A DNA stretch of 49,214 bases from Acidimicrobiales bacterium (GCA_029263175.1 JAJCXZ010000068.1:1-49214), one strand, 5' to 3'. Positions 17,369 to 25,740 are shown, numbered from the stretch's first letter. The notes: generated by a model from the letters alone, not told the origin. Made by a program: numbers and translations.

Positions 17369-20300
17369 TCAGGCCGCGGGCATGGTTGCGCGCTCCGCAA
17401 CCTTCTCACTGACGACCCGGCTTGAGCCACCCGACTTCATCGAGACGCCGTAGAGACAGTCAGCCGCTTCCATCGTGCGCTTTTGATGGCTCACCAGGAC
17501 CAGCTGTGCATCAGCACGGAATTCATCGACCAGCGACAGGAATCGATGCAGGTTCACATCGTCGAGCGCGGCCTCGACCTCATCCATCACATAGAACGGT
17601 GACGGACGGCTGCGGAAGACGGCAAAGAGGAACGCCAGCGCAGTGAGTGTGCGCTCGCCACCGGACAACAGGGAAAGCTTGCGCACGTTCTTGCCGGAGG
17701 GTCGAGCACTGATCTCGATGCCGGTGTTGAGGAGATCCTCCGGATTGGTCAGCGTGATCGCGCCCTGACCACCCGGGAACAATGTCTCGAACAGTTGGGT
17801 GAAGTTGACCGACACATCGGCGAAGGCGCCGGCGAACACCGACACGATCTCCTCGTCGACCGAGGTGATGACCTTCTGCAACTCACGACGCGTCGAGCGA
17901 ATGTCGTCGAGCTGGCCCTGCAAGAATGTATGACGTTCCTGCAGCGCCTGGAACTCTTCGAGTGCGAGCGGGTTGACCGGACCCATGATGTCGAGTTCGG
18001 CCTCGAGCATCTCGACTCGTCGAGCCGGCTCCATCGCTTCGGGAAGCTCAGAGCAGGGCGCGGATACGGCGACGTCGGGTGCGAGATCGTGGTCGGTACG
18101 AAGGCGATCGACGCTCGACTGGAGACGAGTACGAAGCTCGGCTTCTTCCACCCCCGCTTTCGCGAGAGTCGCGCGCAGCTCCTCCAGACGCCTCTGGGCG
18201 GCGGAGCGATCCCGGCGCAACGAATCAAGGCGACGGGTGACCGCCTGGGCGGCCTCGGACTGGCGGCGTCTACGTTCGCGCACCTCTGCGAGACGAGCCT
18301 CTATGACGGCAGTGCGACTCTGCACCGCGGCAAGGAGACTCTCGAGTACAGCGGCCCGGCGATCGAGCGCCACGCTTTGCTCCTCGGCAGCCTCGCGCTG
18401 GCCCTTGTCGCGTTCGAGACGCTCGTCGAGTTCGGCCAGACGCTTGGTCAGCGAGGCTTCGCGTTCCTGGAAGCCGGCAGCCCGGACCTCCACATCGCTG
18501 CGGAGGGCACCTACGGCCGCGGCGCGTTCCTCGATGTCGGCGCGCGCCTTGGCGAGCTGACGTCCCTTTTCGAGCGACTCTTCCTCCGCTGCCTCGAGGA
18601 CGGGCAGATCGGCCTCGAGTTCGCTGACACGAGCTTGTTCTCGATCGAGTCGAGTACCGAGTTCTTCGAAACGGCTGCGCAGACCATCGGCTTCGGTGAC
18701 AACGTCGCGTCGATCCGCCTCGGTGCGCTGGAGCGCATCTGCCGCCGCGGTGAGCCCGGTGTCAATCGCATCGAGGCGCTGAGTCAGCTCGCTGGCTCGG
18801 CCGGCACGCTCCGCTAGCTCCTGCTTGGCGGCCGTTGTGGCGTCGGCGGCTGCAATGCAGACGGCGAGTGTGCGCTCGAGCTGCTCTTCGGCTTCCGCCA
18901 GCGCGGCGCCAGTGGCCCCTGCCGAACCGCCACCGATTCGCCAACCATCGGGGGCGAACCGGTCTCCGGACCTCGTGACGACCACGGTGCCGGGAGCGGC
19001 CATCGCAGCCTCGGCAGCGTCCGCCCAGCCGCCGTCGACGATCGCAACATGGCCGATCAGGGTATCGAGGAGTTGGTCGACGGCAGGCGTTGTGCCGCGC
19101 ACGTGTGAGCGCAGGCCGCTCGGATGTACGACGGCATCGCCGCGGACGCCGAGCGCCAGCACAGCCCCTGCCGCATCGCCGTTGCTCAGCGTCGTGAGCG
19201 CGGCGCGGGCCGTATCGGGCGAGTCGACCACGACAGCGCTCAACGCCTCGCCCGCGGCAGCCTCGAATGCCGCTTCCCAACCGTCGTCTATCGAAACGAG
19301 ATCGAGCACCGTACCGAGCACGCCATCGACCTCTGCCAGCCGCTCCACCCCGGAACGAGCCCGGGCCGCATCAAGCGCAAGCGTCAGGGCATCGGCGCGG
19401 GCCACCCATCGCTGGTGATCGGTTTCCGCTTCGGCCTGTATCTCGCGCGTCTGGCTCAGCGCCTCGTCGGCTTGACGACGAGCAGCCTCGGCCGCTTCGT
19501 GGGCCGCCACGAGCGGCTCTTCTTCATCGTGAAGCGCGCCGAGATCACCGCGGCGTTGAGCGGCGTCAGCCTCAAGGGTCTGGCGACGCTGATTGAGCTC
19601 GGCGAGACGAGCCTCGAGTCGACCCGACTCACTTGTGCTCCGCTCGATCGACGCCCGCAGGGCGCCAAGCTCGCCACGAACCTCCGATGCCTTGCCACTG
19701 GGCACCGGCACGCCGTCGCCCCACTGGATCCGGAAGGCCTGCCTATCAGTGGACAGCGCGGCCTCGCTCTCGGCGAGCCGAGCCACATCGGGCTCGAGTT
19801 CTGCGAGCGCGGCGGTAACGTCGATCAGTTCCTTGCGAGCGCGACTGGCCTCGACTTCAAGGTTCGCGATCACGGCGCGGTCAGCGAACGCGGAACGGTC
19901 ACGTTCAACGCCGCGCTGCCGCTCGATCATCAGTGCAGTCAGGCCGCGGGAACGTTCGCGCATCGATTCGAGCCGAACGAGCGTGTCGCCGAGATCGTCG
20001 CCGCCGTGTTCGGCGAGTTGACGTTCGTCCGCGCTGACCTCGGTATCAAGACGCTCCAGCTCGGCGCGAGTGATGCGTTCCTGCTCGCCCTTGCTGCCAC
20101 GCAATTCGGCGTTGGCGCCGAGCTTGGTACGGAGCTGGGCGATCTCACGACCGGCGAGATGAATCCGAAGGCCGGTGAGTTCAGCGATCAAGTCGCCGTG
20201 GCGGCGAGCCGCCTCAGCCTGTTTCTCCAGCGGACGGAGCTGGCGACGAACCTCACGCATGAGATCCTTCACCCGAGTGAGGTCACCGTCGGAGGCGGTG

Positions 20301-20842
20301 AGCCGGCGCTCGGCGCGATCCTTGCGCTTGCGAAACTTCAAGACGCCGGCGGCTTCCTCGATGATGGCGCGGCGCTCCTCTGGACGAGCATTGAGCACCG
20401 CATCGATCTGGCCCTGCGACACGATGACGTGCTGCTGGCGGCCAACGCCACCGTCGCTGAGCAGTTCGGTGATGTCGAGCAAACGGCACGGCACACCATT
20501 GATGGCATACTCCGAATCGCCGCTCCGGAACAGTGTCCGAGTGATCTTGACCTCGCTGAACTCCACCGGCAGCGTGCGGGAGTGGTTGTCGATGGTGAGC
20601 GACACCTCGGCGCGGCCGAGGGCAGCCTTGCCCGTGGTGCCGGCGAAGATCACATCGTCCATCTTCCCGGAACGCACCGCGCTCGGTGCCTGAGCACCGA
20701 GCACCCATGCGATGGCGTCGACAACGTTGGACTTGCCGCTGCCGTTGGGACCAACGACAACAGTGACACCCGGCTCGAGATCGATCGACGCCTGATCGGC
20801 GAACGACTTGAAGCCCTTCAGCGTGAGGTTCTTCAGATGCAT
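17369..20842 (-). CDS. smc: Chromosome partition protein SMC
   Basis: SMC forms the dimeric ring ATPase that, with ScpA and ScpB, organises and segregates the chromosome. The 1157 residues show the whole plan: Walker A GPNGSGKS at 31-38, a first coiled-coil arm, a hinge around 500-640 (starting near EVDGVLGTVLDLVSIDD), a second coiled-coil arm, the signature LLSGGERTL near 1058 and Walker B YVMDEVEAALDD near 1090. There is no clear ribosome-binding site before the ATG. The gene follows mutM by 103 bases, as in mycobacteria, but ftsY and ffh, common next neighbours, are absent here. Confidence 0.98.
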   Translation of the reverse strand: MHLKNLTLKGFKSFADQASIDLEPGVTVVVGPNGSGKSNVVDAIAWVLGAQAPSAVRSGKMDDVIFAGTTGKAALGRAEVSLTIDNHSRTLPVEFSEVKITRTLFRSGDSEYAINGVPCRLLDITELLSDGGVGRQQHVIVSQGQIDAVLNARPEERRAIIEEAAGVLKFRKRKDRAERRLTASDGDLTRVKDLMREVRRQLRPLEKQAEAARRHGDLIAELTGLRIHLAGREIAQLRTKLGANAELRGSKGEQERITRAELERLDTEVSADERQLAEHGGDDLGDTLVRLESMRERSRGLTALMIERQRGVERDRSAFADRAVIANLEVEASRARKELIDVTAALAELEPDVARLAESEAALSTDRQAFRIQWGDGVPVPSGKASEVRGELGALRASIERSTSESGRLEARLAELNQRRQTLEADAAQRRGDLGALHDEEEPLVAAHEAAEAARRQADEALSQTREIQAEAETDHQRWVARADALTLALDAARARSGVERLAEVDGVLGTVLDLVSIDDGWEAAFEAAAGEALSAVVVDSPDTARAALTTLSNGDAAGAVLALGVRGDAVVHPSGLRSHVRGTTPAVDQLLDTLIGHVAIVDGGWADAAEAAMAAPGTVVVTRSGDRFAPDGWRIGGGSAGATGAALAEAEEQLERTLAVCIAAADATTAAKQELAERAGRASELTQRLDAIDTGLTAAADALQRTEADRRDVVTEADGLRSRFEELGTRLDREQARVSELEADLPVLEAAEEESLEKGRQLAKARADIEERAAAVGALRSDVEVRAAGFQEREASLTKRLAELDERLERDKGQREAAEEQSVALDRRAAVLESLLAAVQSRTAVIEARLAEVRERRRRQSEAAQAVTRRLDSLRRDRSAAQRRLEELRATLAKAGVEEAELRTRLQSSVDRLRTDHDLAPDVAVSAPCSELPEAMEPARRVEMLEAELDIMGPVNPLALEEFQALQERHTFLQGQLDDIRSTRRELQKVITSVDEEIVSVFAGAFADVSVNFTQLFETLFPGGQGAITLTNPEDLLNTGIEISARPSGKNVRKLSLLSGGERTLTALAFLFAVFRSRPSPFYVMDEVEAALDDVNLHRFLSLVDEFRADAQLVLVSHQKRTMEAADCLYGVSMKSGGSSRVVSEKVAERATMPAA

Positions 20843-20916
20843 TGAGTTGAAACTAACAACCCGAATTACATCCGTGTAGTACTACCCCTGGGGATTTCCT
20901 GTGGAAAGAGGATAAA

Positions 20917-20953
20917 CGCAGGTTCAGACCTCTTTGTCGCAGGTCTCAGACCT
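20917..20953. repeat. Tandem pair of 15/16-bp mini-palindromes at the mutM end
   Basis: CGCAGGTTCAGACCT (20917-20931) and CGCAGGTCTCAGACCT (20938-20953) are near copies six bases apart. Each is itself nearly palindromic, and the second contains the mutM stop codon. They could form alternative hairpins that end or process the mutM transcript ahead of smc. Confidence 0.55.
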
Positions 20954-21779
20954 GTGTTTCGCAGAAGTAGGTCCAGACGCCGCCGAACTTGGCGCGCTGG
21001 ATCGGAAGGCGGCTGCGCCCACTGAGTTTGCCATTCTTGCCCCACACATTCAGATGATCGGCGTACTCGCCGGCCACACCGAACGGATCGACAAACAAGC
21101 GGGTCGGCACCGACGTGCCGCGATACTTGAGTGCATCGTGAATCGTTCCCACCAGAGCTCGATGGAGGCGACGGATCTCCTGGCTCGACAGGGTCTCCGA
21201 CGAACGGTCGTAGCGCAGACCGGCTTCGTAGAGGATTTCGTCGGCGTAGATGTTGCCGATGCCGATGACGAACTGGTCATCCATGATCAGCGTCTTCAGC
21301 TTCGTGCGCCGCGAAAGCAGCTCACGACCAAACGCGGTCCATGACACTGGCTCCTCGACCGGATCGAGCCCGTAGTCCTCGATCGCGGGAATCTCGTCAG
21401 CCAACGCCGCGCTGTCGACGATGAACATCTCGGCGGTGCCGTCCGGGTCGATCAGACGAAGTTGACCATGCTGCGTGAACGTGATCACGACCTCGGTGTC
21501 GGCCTCGACGGCATCCTTGTTGGCGTGACGCCGAAGCGTGCCGCTCGCGCCGAGGTCAACCACGAGGGTTGACTCACCGTCGAGCACGATCAGGATGTAG
21601 AGACCCTTGCGGGCGACCGACACGATCTTCATGTCGTCGAGCTGGGAGGTGAAGGCCTTGCGGTTCTTGTAGCGCCCGAGCACCTTCATGCTCGAGGCCT
21701 CGACCGTCTTCACCTTCTTGCCAACGAGATCGCGGTCGAGTTCACGGCGAACCGTCTCGACTTCGGGCAGCTCAAACAT
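20946..21779 (-). CDS. mutM: Formamidopyrimidine-DNA glycosylase-like protein (MutM/Fpg), atypical
   Basis: Fpg removes oxidised purines such as 8-oxoguanine using the amino group of Pro at position 2 (after the initiator Met) as nucleophile. This 277-residue homologue keeps ELPEVETVRREL, the Lys of RKGLYI and the helix-two-turn-helix GIGNIYADEILYEAGL. But the residue after Met is Phe, not Pro (codon TTT), and the C-terminal zinc finger has lost three of its four cysteines (ends in YFCETQV; GGV in place of GGR). Zincless Fpg forms are known in plants and some bacteria; a Phe nucleophile site would not be expected to work. The ATG at 21779 has GAGG 6 bases before it; an upstream ATG (21845) lies inside rnc. 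Position between rnc and smc is the usual actinobacterial one. Confidence 0.9.
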   Translation of the reverse strand: MFELPEVETVRRELDRDLVGKKVKTVEASSMKVLGRYKNRKAFTSQLDDMKIVSVARKGLYILIVLDGESTLVVDLGASGTLRRHANKDAVEADTEVVITFTQHGQLRLIDPDGTAEMFIVDSAALADEIPAIEDYGLDPVEEPVSWTAFGRELLSRRTKLKTLIMDDQFVIGIGNIYADEILYEAGLRYDRSSETLSSQEIRRLHRALVGTIHDALKYRGTSVPTRLFVDPFGVAGEYADHLNVWGKNGKLSGRSRLPIQRAKFGGVWTYFCETQV

Positions 21780-21811
21780 TGCTGACCTCGAACATGCTTG
21801 CCTCAAACATT
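21771..21811 (-). repeat. Triplicated start-site sequence and 12-codon overlapping uORF
   Basis: AATGTTTGAG occurs exactly at 21771-21780 (the mutM start) and 21802-21811 (the rnc stop), with a near copy CATGTTCGAG at 21787-21796. The first two ATGs open a 12-residue frame (MFEASMFEVSNV) that ends by TGA at 21772, out of frame with and overlapping the mutM start. It could couple or reduce mutM translation. Confidence 0.6.
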
Positions 21812-22513
21812 TTGTGGCCCCTCTCGGGTCTGCCGAGATTCCCATGCGGCCTGGGCGGCTCGCTGCTCGGCTTCCTTCTTCGACGTGCCTTCGCCGGTGC
21901 CGAGAACCTCGCCACCAACCTCGACGGTCGCCTGGAATCGCTTGTGATGGTCGGGACCGCTCTCCGCAATCTCGTAGTTCGGCGGGCCGAACCCATCGTG
22001 GGCTGCGGTTTCCTGCAGCCGAGTCTTGTAATCCGCGCTACCGGGACGGAGCGCCGCTTTCTCGATGCCGGATTCGAGCTCGGCGATGACGAGAGTGGCG
22101 GCCGGTTCTATGCCGCCGTCGAGATAGACCGCACCTATGACCGCCTCGGTGGCGTCAGCCAGGATCGAAGCCTTCGCTCGGCCACCCGAGGTGTCTTCAC
22201 CCTTGCCCAGACGAAGTCGTTCTCCCAGGCACAGGGACGCGCCGACCTCAGCGAGGGCCGACGCGCTCACCACGGCGGCCCGCGTCTTTGCGAGGTGCCC
22301 TTCGGGAAGGCTCGGAAAGCGCGCAAACAGATGATCGGTGACGACCAGTTGCAAGACGGCATCGCCGAGAAACTCGAGCCGCTCGTTGGACGGCTCACCT
22401 TCATGTTCGGCACACCACGAGCGATGTGTCAGCGCATGCGTGAGGAGGTCGGGATCGTTGAACCGATACCCGAGCCGGTCCTCGAGGGACGTCGAAAGCG
22501 AAGCCGAGCCCAG
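21803..22513 (-). CDS. rnc: Ribonuclease III with an apparent CTG start
   Basis: RNase III cuts double-stranded RNA in rRNA and mRNA processing. The frame encodes a full enzyme of about 236 residues: LGYRFNDPDLLTHALTHRSW at the front, catalytic ERLEFLGDAVL near 45-55, GRAKASILADATEAVIGAVY with the second acidic cluster, and a C-terminal double-stranded RNA-binding domain (TRLQETAAHDG, GTGEGTSKKEAEQRAAQAAW). No ATG, GTG or TTG precedes the conserved region; the first TTG (22354) is after the catalytic motif. Going upstream in frame one meets CTG at 22513, CCG, then the TGA of acpP. So either CTG is the start, coupled to acpP, or the two are joined by read-through. The 3' end overlaps the short uORF before mutM. 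Confidence 0.88.
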   Translation of the reverse strand: MGSASLSTSLEDRLGYRFNDPDLLTHALTHRSWCAEHEGEPSNERLEFLGDAVLQLVVTDHLFARFPSLPEGHLAKTRAAVVSASALAEVGASLCLGERLRLGKGEDTSGGRAKASILADATEAVIGAVYLDGGIEPAATLVIAELESGIEKAALRPGSADYKTRLQETAAHDGFGPPNYEIAESGPDHHKRFQATVEVGGEVLGTGEGTSKKEAEQRAAQAAWESRQTREGPQNV

Positions 22514-22516
22514 CGG

Positions 22517-22807
22517 TCAGCCCAGCTTTGCGACGACGTACTCGACGGCGTCACGCACTGTGCGGAGGTCTTCGAGATCTTCGTCTTCGATACGGAAGCC
22601 GACCGAGCGCTCAGACAGCTCTTCCTCGATGGCTTCGACGAGTTCGATCAAGGCCAGCGAGTCGGCATCGAGGTCGTCGGCGAAGGCATCGCCTTCGTTG
22701 ATGCTCGAGGGCTCAACCTCAAGGATCTCTGCCAGACGATCCTTCACCAAGGTGACGATTTCGTCGCGGCCGATTGGGTTCTGTTCGACATGAGTTTCAG
22801 CAGGCAC
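22517..22807 (-). CDS. acpP: Acyl carrier protein
   Basis: A 96-residue carrier that holds fatty acyl intermediates on phosphopantetheine. Ser50 in DLDADSLALIEL is the attachment site; the surrounding helix II (LVEAIEEEL) is typical. The protein is somewhat longer than the usual 75-85 residues, with an extra N-terminal lead of about 12 residues and a loop SERSVGFRIEDEDLEDL before the last helix. It lies between plsX and rnc as in many bacteria. The stop TGA is directly followed, in the same frame, by CCG CTG and the RNase III coding sequence, with GCTGGGCT repeated on both sides of the stop. Confidence 0.95.
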   Translation of the reverse strand: MPAETHVEQNPIGRDEIVTLVKDRLAEILEVEPSSINEGDAFADDLDADSLALIELVEAIEEELSERSVGFRIEDEDLEDLRTVRDAVEYVVAKLG

Positions 22808-22933
22808 GGATTCCCTCTCGCGGTCGCCGGAGTGGCCGCCCGAATGGCGAAAACCGGTGGCACCCTATCTGTTTCGATTGCTTGCGCGCTTGTGAAAGCC
22901 GGTTTGGCCCGGAAAGACGCGGAAAACTTCCTC

Positions 22934-23923
22934 CTACTGCGGAGCCGCAGCAGTGGTGAGATGGCCGACCATATCGACCTTCACCATCTCGGCTGCAACC
23001 TTGATGGCGTTCGTCATCGCACCGGCCGAGCTCGATCCGTGCGAGATGACGCACACACCCTTCACGCCGAGAAGCAGGGCACCGCCGACCGAATCGGGGT
23101 GCAGCTCAGAGACCATCTCGTCGAGCGCAGGAGCGAGGGTGTCGCCCGCCTCGCGGGTGACGTCGTCGGTGTCGATGGCGACGAGGAGTCGCCCGATCAG
23201 CGCTTGCATCGCACCTTCGAGGGTCTTGAGCACAACATTGCCGGTGAACCCGTCGGTGACGATGACGTCGACCTCGTTGGTCATGACATCGCGGCCTTCG
23301 ACGTTGCCGATCCACTCGGCGCCGGCGCTTGTGACCCATTCAGGCCGGCTGAGGTGTTCCCAGCACTCCTTCACGAACGGGCTGCCCTTGCCGGCTTCTT
23401 CGCCGATCGAGAGCAGGCCGACTCGCGGCGCCTCGATACCGAACCGATCGCGGGCGTAGACGGCGCCCATCTGGGCGAACTCGACCAGCCATTCGGGGCG
23501 ACATTCGGCATTGGCGCCCGCATCGAGCAGGGTGGTGGGAGTGGAACCAGGCACCGGGATCGGTGTGGCGATGGCCGGGCGACTGATGCCCTTGATGCGA
23601 CCCATGCGGAGCAGGGCAGATGCCATCGTGGCACCGGTGTTGCCGGCGGAGACCATGGCGGACGCATGGCCGTCACGAACCGCTTCCGCGGCACGGACGA
23701 GGGACGAGTCCTTCATTCGGCGGACACTCGTGCCGGGCTCGGCGTCCATGGCAATCACCTCCGACGCCTCGATGATCGGGAGGTCGCCCGTCCCGCCCAT
23801 CTCGTCGGGTCGACCAACCAGCACGACAGGGATGCCGAGTTCTTCCGCCGCGTGGCGCGCGCCCGCGACGATTTCACCAGGCGCGCGGTCTCCGCCCATG
23901 GCGTCGACCGCGATTGGCAACAT
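22934..23923 (-). CDS. plsX: Phosphate acyltransferase PlsX
   Basis: PlsX makes acyl-phosphate from acyl-ACP for the first step of phospholipid synthesis. The 329 residues begin with the signature IAVDAMGGDRAPGEIV and contain SAGNTGATMASALLRMGRIKG, LLDAGANAECRPEWLVEFA, GLLSIGEEAGKG and VDVIVTDGFTGNVVLKTLEG, all canonical. It starts nine bases after rpmF and is followed, after 126 bases (22808-22933), by acpP. That gap reads through charged, low-similarity sequence in every frame; I see no gene in it, and it may hold an acpP promoter. Confidence 0.97.
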   Translation of the reverse strand: MLPIAVDAMGGDRAPGEIVAGARHAAEELGIPVVLVGRPDEMGGTGDLPIIEASEVIAMDAEPGTSVRRMKDSSLVRAAEAVRDGHASAMVSAGNTGATMASALLRMGRIKGISRPAIATPIPVPGSTPTTLLDAGANAECRPEWLVEFAQMGAVYARDRFGIEAPRVGLLSIGEEAGKGSPFVKECWEHLSRPEWVTSAGAEWIGNVEGRDVMTNEVDVIVTDGFTGNVVLKTLEGAMQALIGRLLVAIDTDDVTREAGDTLAPALDEMVSELHPDSVGGALLLGVKGVCVISHGSSSAGAMTNAIKVAAEMVKVDMVGHLTTAAAPQ

Positions 23924-23932
23924 CGTGAGCGG

Positions 23933-24112
23933 TTAGTCGACTTCGATGGCCTGGCGGCCTGCGTACCAACCACAATTGCCACACGCGCAGTGCGGCCGCT
24001 TGACGGCGCTGCAACGCGGGCAGGTGCTTCGAGCCGTGGTGCCGATACGCCACGCGGAAGCCTTGCGGCTCCTGGACTTCGACTTCGACATTTTCTTCTT
24101 CGGGACGGCCAT
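23933..24112 (-). CDS. rpmF: Large ribosomal subunit protein bL32
   Basis: A 59-residue ribosomal protein. It begins MAVPKKKMSKSKSRSRK, the standard L32 N-terminus, followed by ASAWR and a zinc ribbon with Cys31-x-x-Cys34 and Cys44-x-x-Cys47 (CPRC ... CGNC). The presence of all four cysteines marks the zinc-binding (C+) form; many Actinomycetota also have a zinc-free copy used under zinc starvation, not seen here. The gene sits between DUF177 and plsX, the widely conserved arrangement that links ribosome and lipid synthesis. Confidence 0.97.
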   Translation of the reverse strand: MAVPKKKMSKSKSRSRKASAWRIGTTARSTCPRCSAVKRPHCACGNCGWYAGRQAIEVD

Positions 24113-24191
24113 GACGTTCCTGCTTCAATGCGTACGAATAGGCCGGCGAGCGCCGGCACGACCAGTGAAGGCTAGCGAGATGCGACAGGTT

Positions 24192-24692
24192 TCACTCGTC
24201 GAAACTCAGCCCTTCGAGGGCAGCCCATCGGTCATCCTTCACCGGTTGGGCCTCTTCATAGACGCCGGTCGGGAACCGTTCGGGCTCCGGCCCCACACAA
24301 TCATCGCCACAAAGCGGCGCAAGAGGTAGCGACAGCAACGCAATCTCACGGATCACCGGGGTGAGATCGATGCGCTCATCCTTGATCGGCCAGGTCTCGC
24401 CATCGGTCGGTTCACTTTCGAAGATCTCGTGAAAATCCAGCCGCATCGGTCCATCGACCTCGTCGAGACAACGCCGACAAGGGGCTCGGGTCGTGCAGTT
24501 GACGACGCCATGCGCAGCGACACCCTCGGTGATCGCCTCAACCGTGAGGGCAACGTCCAGGCGTCCATCGACGACGAAGCGATCACGCACTGCCATGTCA
24601 TCCAGCATCAGGGTGATCTCGACGTCACGGCGAGTTCCCGTGCGACGACGGAGCTCGACGATGTCGACGATCAGGGAGTCGGCGACGGTCAC
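24192..24692 (-). CDS. YceD/DUF177-family protein
   Basis: A 166-residue cytoplasmic protein of the YceD (DUF177) family. It shows the paired cysteines of CRRCLDEVDGP near the middle and the family's late block LPLAPLCGDDCVG. In E. coli and plants this family is linked to 23S rRNA processing; the molecular action is not settled. It precedes rpmF, as in most bacteria, and its ATG overlaps the stop of the coiled-coil gene upstream by four bases (ATGA), indicating translational coupling. Confidence 0.92.
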   Translation of the reverse strand: MTVADSLIVDIVELRRRTGTRRDVEITLMLDDMAVRDRFVVDGRLDVALTVEAITEGVAAHGVVNCTTRAPCRRCLDEVDGPMRLDFHEIFESEPTDGETWPIKDERIDLTPVIREIALLSLPLAPLCGDDCVGPEPERFPTGVYEEAQPVKDDRWAALEGLSFDE

Positions 24693-25261
24693 CCGTCATC
24701 CTGGTCGAAGAAGCCGTCTGGTTCGTCGAGCTCGGCGACAGCATCGGCGGATTCACCGGCAGGCTTCGCACCCTGGAGTCGGGATCTGCCGGATGCCACG
24801 GTGCGCATCGTGCGTTCGAGCACGATCTCCATGGCGCCGAGCTTCTGGTCACACCAGTCCTCGGTTTCGAGCTTCAGCTCGCGGGCCTTGTCCTCAGCTT
24901 CGGCCACCACACGCCGGGAGCGTTCCTCCGCCGTCTTCACCAACTCGGTGCGCTGCACCATCTGCTCAGCGCTCGCTCGAGAGGTGGCGATGATCTGATC
25001 GCCCTCGGTCTGCACTTTGGCCAGGAAGTCATCGCGCTCCTTCAACAACCATCGCGCGGCACGAAGCTCCTCGGGCAATCCCTGAACCGCGGCCTGGAGC
25101 AGGGCCAGCACTTCTTCCTTGTTGATCATCGACGACGCCGACAACGGCATGGGCCGCGCCGCCTCGACGATCTCGATCACCTGACGCAAGAGCGACTCAG
25201 CTTGCGGAGCGCGATAGTCCGGGGGCCTCTCCCCCATGCCGTCCGGGCCGTGGTCAGTCAT
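24689..25261 (-). CDS. DivIVA-like coiled-coil protein, probable SepIVA counterpart
   Basis: A 190-residue soluble protein: short disordered lead, a helical segment (LLRQVIEIVEAA), then a long coiled coil from about 50 to 155 rich in Glu, Arg and Ala (RAARWLLKERDDFLAK, EERSRRVVAEAEDKAREL). The position between coaD and the DUF177 gene matches mycobacterial Rv2927c (SepIVA), a DivIVA-domain protein needed for septation and membrane-domain organisation. Sequence alone supports only coiled-coil/DivIVA-like; the assignment rests on this conserved neighbourhood. Four-base overlaps on both sides show a tight operon. Confidence 0.75.
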   Translation of the reverse strand: MTDHGPDGMGERPPDYRAPQAESLLRQVIEIVEAARPMPLSASSMINKEEVLALLQAAVQGLPEELRAARWLLKERDDFLAKVQTEGDQIIATSRASAEQMVQRTELVKTAEERSRRVVAEAEDKARELKLETEDWCDQKLGAMEIVLERTMRTVASGRSRLQGAKPAGESADAVAELDEPDGFFDQDDG

Positions 25262-25737
25262 CGATACAGGTCCGCAATGCGCTTGTTGACAGAGTCGGGA
25301 ACCATCGAACTCACGTCGCCTCCGAACTTGGCGATCTCGCGGATGAATTTCGAAGCCAGAAACGAGCTGCGCGAGGCGGACGGGATGAACAGCGTGTGCA
25401 CGCCGGAGACGGCATTGTTCATCTGCGCCATCTGGAGCTCGTTCTCGAAGTCGGAGACGGCGCGTAGACCCTTGATGATGAAATCGGCCTCCATGTCCTT
25501 GGCAAGATCGACCACCAGGGAGGAGAACATCGTGACTTCAACGTTGGGGAGATGAGCGACGGACTCGCAGAGCATGTCTTGGCGAACGTCGAGATCGAAG
25601 GTGCCCCCACCCTTCTGCGGGTTACGCATGGCAGCGACGACCACCTCATCGAACAGTGTTGCGGCCGTCTCGATGATCTCGATATGGCCGTTGTGTACGG
25701 GATCAAACGACCCGGGATACAGAACACGAGTGGCCAC
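25258..25737 (-). CDS. coaD: Phosphopantetheine adenylyltransferase
   Basis: CoaD transfers AMP from ATP to 4'-phosphopantetheine, the fourth step of coenzyme A synthesis. The 159-residue chain has the nucleotidyltransferase signature YPGSFDPVHNGHIEI at 7-21, IIKGLRAVSDFENELQMA, and the late SSFLASKFIREIAKFGGDV, with the Ser-Ser pair that contacts ATP. The start lies three bases after rsmD, the usual partner, and the end overlaps the SepIVA-like gene by four bases. Confidence 0.98.
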   Translation of the reverse strand: MATRVLYPGSFDPVHNGHIEIIETAATLFDEVVVAAMRNPQKGGGTFDLDVRQDMLCESVAHLPNVEVTMFSSLVVDLAKDMEADFIIKGLRAVSDFENELQMAQMNNAVSGVHTLFIPSASRSSFLASKFIREIAKFGGDVSSMVPDSVNKRIADLYR

Positions 25738-25740
25738 TGT

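Noticed and set aside
19124-20845. 573-codon open frame antisense to smc
   Set aside because: It is the antisense frame of the SMC N-terminal and coiled-coil coding region; no independent start signal or motif.
21779-24175. 798-codon open frame on the plus strand across rnc, acpP and plsX
   Set aside because: It lies antisense to four conserved genes, has biased shadow composition and no recognisable domain.
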